Assembly: GCF_000524195.1 (NCBI RefSeq)
Contig: NW_020170409.1
Location: 609,004 to 673,003, forward strand
Direction: 5' to 3'
Source: Echinococcus granulosus
Lineage: Eukaryota > Platyhelminthes > Cestoda > Cyclophyllidea > Taeniidae
DNA: 64,000 nucleotides
Shown: in pieces, positions 56,956-64,000 of the stretch
How the letters are laid out: each line of letters opens with the position of its first letter
Position numbering within the stretch: the first letter of the stretch is position 1
Notes under the pieces: generated by a model
The model's database searches: none
What the model saw: only the letters and a program-made list of their open reading frames with translations
What the model was told of the DNA's origin: nothing
Position numbers and translations under genes: made by a program

Positions 56956-57654
56956 CCCTCTCCACCTTTAAGCGTCGTCCCAACGTCCCCCCTTGGTCAA
57001 CCTCCCGCGCCGACCACCACAGCGTGTTCGGTGCGGTAAGGGAAACATCCATGAACCAATGACGCCATTTGCCAAATTTGCGTGCCACTAAGAAGGTATC
57101 TAACGTCAAAGCCACTGCTCCGTCTTGTAAATTCCACCGGACTTAGAGATTCGCTCGGTATGGGAACTGGATTCGGGGACGGAGGAATGTACTGGTCCTT
57201 AGCTAGCCCTAGGAACACCAGTTTTAAAAGGGTCAATTAACAAAGGACGGAGTTTAACATGGTTTCGTGGAAATAGGGGTTTGCGTTTATTCCTCCTTGC
57301 AAACTTATCCTCACTTAAGTGCTGCCCAGCCATTTCAATCTAGGTTTTATCAAGCTGGCAGAGGAGTGGAGGAGGTATTCCGTGTTTACATACTTGATAT
57401 CTTCGTGCAGGAACGGTGGACAGCTACGCAATAAACTCTTTTAGATGGTTTAAGGCTAATGTCGCTTCATTTGTTATTGGCTTTCCTGCAGACCATGGAA
57501 ATGGAGTAGTTGTCGAAGGTAGACACCTTTTTCACTCCTGTTAGGGGTCGTCACCGATTCTTCCATCCACAGCAATGTGCACTTCTTCGGTCCCGCTAAG
57601 GTTGATCACTCAGCAGTGGAAATTAGGATAGATGTTCTTCATGCTCTGGTTCGC

Positions 57655-57870
57655 TTTTGGCTGCCACCAATGTAGCACCCTAAGACTTCCCTGAGGACGA
57701 AAGCAGACATAATGTTCGGGCAGGATACATTTATTTGACGTACAGAGGAGATTGGGGCTTCTGGCGTGGTACAAAGCCAGCCCACCTGTCTAAGGTACAA
57801 TAACGGAGCACCTAAGTGGCCCCTTTACCAAAATCGAGAGTTGAAAAAACACCTAACGTATTGCATTTAC
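57655..57870 (+). repeat. diverged direct repeat, copy 2
   Basis: This is the second copy, about 900 bp downstream and in the same orientation as copy 1, with the same block order. The spacing could fit two ends of a small element or independent insertions. I cannot decide without alignment. Confidence 0.5.
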
Positions 57871-58409
57871 AGCACAAATAAAGGTACCTAGTGTATGCTT
57901 TTTTATTAGTTTAATCTCAGCTTATCGATAAATATAGTAGTCATGCCGATATCTTAAACACCCTGTTTGAAATAGTGTGGGACTTTTTCTTGCTCACTGA
58001 AGCTGATAGGTGAGACTAGAGAGGCTCTGTAAACTCAAAAAAAGTACACCTGTCATGTCGAAGTAACTATCCGAGATAGTCAAACAAATCAAGTTACTAG
58101 CACTCATCACATCACCGACCACACAACCGCTTATAGGTTTTATGGGTTTGAAAAAAAATTTGATGAATGGAGTGTGGTGACGATGTTGCGCCTGCGGAAT
58201 TGGCCATATTTGTCGGTAGGGCTTAAGTCCCGCCCCCTACATTGAAAAAGTTGATAGCGGAGACACTCTAAGTGATTTAATAGAGAGTTGCATGATTATT
58301 AAAAAAAGATGATGAAAAAGTTAGGACATTTGTCGTGCGGTGGAATAGTGCTTGTTATAAGTTAACGCTCAACTGCAAGGCATCATTAGTCTCCGAAATT
58401 TTCGCTTAT

Positions 58410-58470
58410 TATCTTGGTGGTAGAGCTCAGCCCACCAGCCCTTCCATTGTCTTTAGTTCAAACCACCACA
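58410..58470 (+). repeat. tRNA-like element, possible SINE head
   Basis: GGTAGAGCTC at 58419 resembles the 3' part of a tRNA D-arm/A box, and GTTCAAACC at 58456 matches a B box, 37 nt apart (about 35 in tRNAs). No complete cloverleaf or acceptor stem is evident, so I do not call a tRNA gene. A tRNA-derived SINE remnant is possible. Confidence 0.25.
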
Positions 58471-59109
58471 ATCATTCAAGATCTACTGAATAGTGTAAAA
58501 AAGTAGCACAAATCCAAAACTAGCTGGCCTTAAGGCAAAATTAGGTGTGCATGTTAAGTATTAGGGATCATTGAAAACAGACCATCGATCCTCCTCAGCA
58601 AGTAAGCCTGCCCACTCCAGGATGATGCCCTTCTGCGTGTCAGGGGTTAAGGAACATTATATCCGCACCGTGGTTAACAAAATGTTTTGTATACATCGTT
58701 AAAGAAATGATAAACTGCCTAATAGTTTAAGGGGCTCTTAGTCAGTAGACGTCCAATTTGTTCTCGCCACTACAATGCAACTCCATCCTTTGTTGGACCC
58801 CAGGGCAAGCCGACACGAGAAACGGAACTCGTGCATGGCCCCCGCAACCCCTACTCAAATTAGTGGCATCACATTAAATAATTTGGCATAGTGCTTAAAG
58901 TATTCCCCTAAAACGGAGATGTTACTTTGTGGTATCAGTTTCCCGGATGGTTCGAAGCAATCGGGAATGTGATTGAAGTACTTACAAATGGATGGAATTG
59001 TGAAGCTATGCAACCTTTCATTTAAGATCATGTAACAGAATTTTACGTGCTTGAGCCGTATGTCACAACCCACGGACCCTTCAGTCTCCCTTAAGTTTCG
59101 GTAGCCATC

Positions 59110-61026
59110 TTGGGTGCACGAGGTACAGTTATCATTCTACTTGCGGTCCATATACGTGACGCTCCGATGTCACGAGCATACAACACGTGTTCCTTTTCAG
59201 TTTTTTGGCGACTGTTTGGACCATTTTGTACCGAAACCGAATTGGTTGACTTCAAAACAATAAAAAGGTGTGAGGTCTTCTTAGTCTGGGCACACACTTA
59301 CTACCTTGGTTGTCGAATAGCGGTGGAATTGATAAAAAAAATACTACTGACAATTGGCGCAATATGGGAGCAGTGAAACATCCAACAGACTAATTTACAA
59401 AACCCAAAACTGACTGCAGATGGGTATGAACAGTTGTGCTGCTGTTAGCATCTGAAAATCACCACACACTTGTCAGCAGTCGAGCTTGTTAAAAATTTGG
59501 CGCTTAGTTTCACAACTTGCCACGTTCGGAATGAATTCCTCTTGAATACGTAGTTTAAACCTTACCACCTTTAAGCGGATTGCCAAATGGCCATCAGTCG
59601 TTGGCCTAGTGATTACACTAGAATGACACAAAAGCGTCAAAGCCATAGCGTACACTGAAAACATGATTGATTGAAACTGTGCGTAAACAAACTAGTCAGT
59701 TTTATGCTACCGTGCTGGCGATTAGGAATATCCATCTCTAAGCACCCGTAATGCCATGCTTTACAACTTTCAACATGGCCTTTACACAAAAGTCAGCAAT
59801 AAACGTTTGCGTCAGGTAAAACGCCAGTATGAGTAGAATAAACAAACAAGAGCAACTTTTGAGGGAGGCCCCACAAAGGCTCTTAGGAAGGTTGACTACT
59901 TCCCAGGAGGCATTACAGGTGTCCAAAATAGCCTTCAAATATAGGCAACTTGGAGGTGTAGCTGTCGCATTTATTTAGGAATATTAAGAAGTAGCAACAA
60001 CAGTCGAAGAGGAACCAAGGGACCCAACGTCAGAATGCGTCACGAGCAGGAGAGGGCCAGCAAAGTTGAATCGAAGAAATCTAAATGTACACCCGTCTAC
60101 GTGATACGCGGTAACATTTATGGTGTCATTGAATGCAACAACACAGTCCAACTTTGTTTCTCTGCGCATTTAAAAGTGCTTGCCTGTTTTACCACTTCAA
60201 ATTTAATTCAAAATTTTATGGCATTTGGAGATGAGATGGCGGTACAATACACCGCTGGAAAATGTTTTAGATGAATACGTTGATTGTAGTGATGAATTAC
60301 ATGCAGAGAAATCACGTTTAGAAAGACCCTCGATTCCCAAGCATGAGGAATTGCGTCGACATGGAAGATAATTCACGATAGTTTGGTGCCAATGTGCCAA
60401 ACGACTTCCGGTAATAAAAAAAGTGGCGTGAGTGATAATAAGACGACTAGTTCACATCTGCATCAGCTAAAGTTCTTAAAACCAGGCAAGCAGAGGTCAC
60501 CTCCAATTAACAGATGGCAATAACCTCCGGACTGTCAATTTGTCCTTCACTTCCTGCGAGTTGTAAGAACGCGAGGCTGCTTGTGATATGAGGCGCCTTT
60601 TGCATTCCAACATCAGACGTATGAGCACACCGTCGATCTCCCCTGTACGGCGCACTCGCTAACCCCCCCGCAACTGGCGAGACAAGCACCCCGCATCCCC
60701 GAAAGACAATCCCTTGCGCGTGCGGCGGAGTTCAAACGGAACCGACTACTCACTAAAAGCCAAGCAATCACGGTCCCGGTCCATCAGCCCGATGTACGGG
60801 AGCCCAAACGCGCGCCAAAAAGATGCTACCAAAGTCGGTCAGGTGGGTTAGCCGAAAGTCCAATTATTCTAGACTAACACAAGACAACAAAATTCATGGT
60901 ACACATTGGGGCGGGGAGGAGAGACTACCTCATTCTCGCGGTGCTTCACCAAATGACTATCAATTCTTCCCGGTATTAGAAAATCACCTACAAAATAGTT
61001 CATTTGGAAGTAAGTACAAAACATGA
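59110..61026 (+). other. unidentified coding-looking fragments
   Basis: Several plus-strand open stretches follow one another in different frames: 59110-59376, 60035-60274, a frame through about 60212-60370 containing NTPLENVLDEYVD, and 60823-61026. They look like an interrupted coding sequence, but no family is recognised. A decayed transposon or host pseudogene is possible, and so is chance. Confidence 0.25.
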
Positions 61027-61129
61027 CTGTGCGCCGGGGGATCACGTGTATGTGATGTTGGTGGTGAAAAAACTAATAGAATAGGTATTTCTGTAATTGA
61101 CGGTAGGATCTGGAACCACGTGATAAAAT

Positions 61130-61135
61130 TTTATT
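61130..61135 (-). terminator. POLR2B: AATAAA polyadenylation signal of POLR2B
   Basis: AATAAA reads on the minus strand 58 nt after the POLR2B stop codon, so the mRNA end is expected near 61110. Confidence 0.6.
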
Positions 61136-61192
61136 TGTACAAACACGTGTGAAAATGACAGGGTCCAGTAGCAGCAGCAGCAGATACGTTAT

Positions 61193-61300
61193 TTAGAAGG
61201 GGGTAGAATTCGCATTCACCATCATGCGCGGTGCGATGGACATGGACATGAGCTCTTGGAAGAGAAGCTTGCAGGCATACGGTAAAGCCACTTGAGATAT
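61193..61300 (-). CDS. POLR2B: POLR2B last exon
   Basis: It has 36 codons including TAA. After the TTTGTAG acceptor it encodes [17 protein letters not shown], then [10 protein letters not shown], then the tail VNANSTPF. In human RPB2 the equivalent is [17 protein letters not shown]...SIAPRMM followed by only two residues. The acceptor at 61301 is preferred to the later AG because it keeps IS-x-V. Confidence 0.95.
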   Translation of the reverse strand: MSQVALPYACKLLFQELMSMSIAPRMMVNANSTPF

Positions 61301-63452
61301 CTACAAATAAACCAGGGAAGTAACAGTAGCCCAGTCAAAATTAGTCCTTCGCACGCATTAAGTCAACTCTGAATTTACAAAACAGTGACCCCAAAATGAG
61401 GCGGCTGTTAGTGTAATCAGCGGGCAGGCTGTGTAAACATTCACAGAACTGATTTGTGCGAAGTGGTTGACCAAAATAAGAACGCGAGAGTGGGGAAAAT
61501 ATTTGTCAAAATGTGTGTGGAAGGTGATCAAAACGAAGTATCGTTCGTTAAGTTAGGACTACACCCGCATTGGTTTGAATTACAGTTGATCAGGTTTCAA
61601 CCAGAACTGGAGACGCACGTCTATTGGGAGTGTAGATTAAGTAACTATGATAACGAACACGTTTATAAACTTGTAGCCAGTGAAAGTGCGGATTTAGATT
61701 GGCCCATTGTAATGGCAGCGAAAAATAATAGTAGAAGCGAATCTAATAAAAAAATTAAATGCAGAGCCCAAATCAGAGAAAGTGACCAAAAACGATGACC
61801 TCCTAGCTCCCAGCCCGACGATCACACGGTACAAAGGTATGAAGAGGAACTGAAGCCACCTTTGGGTACCACGCGCACGCGCAGATGTATCACTTCAGTC
61901 AGTATGGAATAATCACCCCGGTGTGCCTAAATTCCCACCTACCGAGAAGGCTAATTTCTACCAAAGCATCACCTAACAATAAGCTCACACCGAACAATAA
62001 ATTTAATAGCATAAATGTCAGAATGTGGGGAAACAAAAAATGGTAGCTAGTTTTGTGACCTCCTTCTTCCACAAAATGACGCAACTGCATCCTAATAGCT
62101 GAATCAGATATCAAATTCGTACAGAAAAAGCTGTACAGAGTTGATAAGAAACACCGATTCCGCTTTAAAGATGGCAAAGCAACAAATGAACACGTCTCCA
62201 CCTGTACTCTTCAGAGCGTGCATGAGAAAGAGATGGAAGTGATGGGACAAACCTAATCGCATACATTTACATAATAGTGAAGATTGGCGTAACTCCGCAA
62301 GGGCACGTGCACAAGCATGAGCTGCAAATTTCGGAACCTTGCTAATACCAAACAACTACATTTGCTCAGAACAAATAAGAGCCAGAAAGTTATTTAAAAC
62401 ACTCAAAACACCTTAGCATAAAAAAGATAGGGATAAATATAACACGGAGCAAACACGGGAGCAGCCAAGTTTGGAAGGAAATATTTGCTACCATGGTAAG
62501 AAGAACCAAAAATGGGATTAGAAGACAGTTACTATTTCTGATATTGCATGTTGATATTTACCTTTATGGGAAAACATCATTCCGTTTACCTTTCCTGATT
62601 TACGCAATGTCGAACAATAACGCTACGCATTTTCACAGAAAGGTAAACACTTGCATGATCAAGCGACACAGAACTCCATTTAAAAAAGAATGAATTTACT
62701 AATTTCAAATATATGAATACGAATGCAGAGAAGCATTACCATATATTAACAAACTTTTAATAGGTATGAAAGTTGGGAGTGCATTTATTGGTACAATCAC
62801 TCAATCACAGATGGATATTCATTCAGTTACCCCAATTGATACATTTTAAATACAAAGGCAGACCAGAGAAATTACTGCATCTACCTAGCAATTAAAACCC
62901 AGAACAAAAGTGGGTTTATGGTTAAAAATAAGATGGCTATGTAAAAATTGCGAATATCAGACACGACGAGCTCACCTGTGTGGTGTTCTGGCAAGTACTA
63001 CATTCGAAAGTCTTGTTGCGTTGATGTGCGATAGCCATCAGTCCGCACAGATTGCACACATAAACTTGATAGGGATCGCTAGCAAAGAAGAGGCGCTCCC
63101 GGAGAAATTGGGCTGCACCGTGGGCGATCTGGCAGTCACGTTCCATTTCACCGAACCGTAAGCCACCGTCGCGACTTCGGCCCTCCATGGGCTGACGGTT
63201 GAGAATTTGGACGGGTCCACGCGAGCGCGAGTGAATCTTGTCGTCGACCATGTGCTTCAAACGCTGATAGTACGTGGGACCCAGGAAGATCTGGGAGTTG
63301 AGCTTACGACCTGTGAAACCATTGTACATGATCTCGTTGCCTGTGTGTTGGTACCCATACTCCTGCAGGAGGAGGGAGATCTTCCGTACGTTCACAGCAT
63401 CATTGAAGGGAGTGGCATCGCCAATCTCACCCTTATTCGCGCTGACTTTGCC
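61193..63452 (-). CDS. POLR2B: RNA polymerase II second-largest subunit RPB2, 3' end (partial)
   Basis: Two exons are visible on the minus strand, 63452-62976 and 61300-61193, joined in phase 0. They encode the C-terminal part of RPB2, the subunit that forms the wall, hybrid-binding and clamp regions of the polymerase active centre. Signatures are [67 protein letters not shown] and a zinc site formed by C-N-L-C and C-S-T-C. All match animal RPB2 nearly residue for residue. The preceding exon (ending before GKVSANKG) is not in the window, so the gene is cut at the right edge. It is convergent with the ZSWIM gene. The C-terminus carries an unusual extra tail. Confidence 0.97.
61301..62975 (-). 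other. POLR2B last intron (1675 nt)
   Basis: It runs from GTGAGC to TTTGTAG on the minus strand. A plus-strand ORF of up to 114 codons (61454-61798) lies inside it, antisense; it has no recognised domain and is treated separately as an observation. Confidence 0.85.
61454..61798 (+). other. unidentified ORF antisense in POLR2B intron
   Basis: The open frame has up to 114 codons (the first codon is GTG; the first internal ATG is at about 61511). The product is mixed charged/hydrophobic with a Lys/Ser/Arg-rich end. I recognise no domain, and no promoter or splice context supports expression. Confidence 0.25.
62976..63452 (-). CDS. POLR2B: POLR2B penultimate exon
   Basis: On the minus strand the acceptor reads ATCCACAG and the exon opens GGC AAA GTC (GKVSANKG). 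It closes AACACCACACAG before the donor GTGAGC. It carries the hybrid-binding domain end and the C-terminal zinc-binding clamp segment, with all four zinc-ligand cysteines present. Confidence 0.96.
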
Positions 63453-64000
63453 CTGTGGATGAACAAGCGATTCGGCTAAATAAAATATGACCTATCTTTA
63501 TAATGAGAATTCAGACAGTGCCATATGGAGTGTGCAATTTGCCGAAATAGGCTAAAAAAGCATCGTCTAAATAGGTTTTACGTAAGTTTGAGGACATTGA
63601 ATTGCGGTAAATGGAGGGATTTTGAGCCGCCACCGGCAAATGCCATGCAGTGCATTTAGAGGTCGGCGTCAGGGCTGATGCAGCAGATACTGCAAGAAGA
63701 GATTTTTTGTTTCAGCAGTGAAATCTCACACACATGATAATGAATAAGGGAAGGGGAAAAAGTATAATGGGGATAACTAGTCCCTCTGTACGCATAAGCC
63801 TGGGTAAAAATTGTTGTCAGTGAATTAAAAGATGAGGAGTATGTACCCAACGCGATGAGGTTTAAACCGCGGTCAAGAATAAGTAATTCCAAAAACAAAG
63901 TGGTTCGAAGTAGAACTCCCATAGTTTAACGATGCCAGCAAGACGACCATAAGCTTGAAAGGCCAGATCATTTATGAAGATGAGCAACGCAAAGCAACTT
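63453..64000. other. POLR2B intron, continuing past the right edge
   Basis: I looked for the exon that should encode the conserved GHLIECLQ segment just before GKVSANKG on the minus strand and did not find it here. The next exon is presumably outside the window. Confidence 0.7.

Noticed and set aside
58410..58470. A functional tRNA gene
   Set aside because: There is no paired acceptor stem or anticodon arm around the A/B-box-like motifs.
62910..63479. Plus-strand ORFs across the POLR2B exon
   Set aside because: They are antisense shadows of the highly conserved RPB2 coding exon.

Overview
This is eukaryotic nuclear DNA. It is dominated by one very long gene with many introns, and it shows no bacterial-style operons, RBS sites or dense coding. 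The exon style mixes introns of 38 and 41 nt with introns of 1 to 12 kb. With the single-exon four-helix membrane genes and the protein divergence, this suggests an invertebrate, most likely a parasitic flatworm (a cestode, perhaps a larger-genome lineage). The organism assignment is inference. The gene identities are firmer.

Layout. (1) 1-902 is 5' flank or 5' UTR, with a strong splice acceptor at 740 and a perfect 12-bp inverted repeat at 520-560. (2) 903-51173, plus strand, is a 14-exon gene for a ZSWIM4/5/6-family SWIM zinc-finger protein. By my splice model the joined frame is open and encodes 1684 residues. All 13 junctions keep phase, and several junctions rebuild motifs conserved in the vertebrate proteins. 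(3) Intron 4 (12.3 kb) carries a decayed Ty3/Gypsy retrotransposon on the minus strand (about 11.7-14.1 kb), with gag-like, RT, RNase H and integrase remnants. (4) Intron 11 (8.4 kb) hosts three single-exon genes on the opposite strand (37581-38012, 38657-39058, 41618-42055). They encode small, related four-transmembrane proteins that I cannot place in a known family. (5) 51174-61192 is a 10-kb intergenic stretch with two diverged copies of a repeat, a tRNA-like element and coding-looking fragments I cannot identify. (6) 61193-63452, minus strand, is the 3' end of POLR2B (RNA polymerase II subunit RPB2); its upstream exons lie beyond the right edge. The ZSWIM gene and POLR2B are convergent.

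The observation I rate highest is the nested cluster of paralogous four-TM genes inside the ZSWIM intron. Next come the complete ZSWIM4/5/6 gene model with its two microintrons around the SWIM module (one apparently GC-AG), and a short lineage-specific C-terminal tail on RPB2. Most of the remaining window is intron or intergenic DNA in which I see no supported gene.
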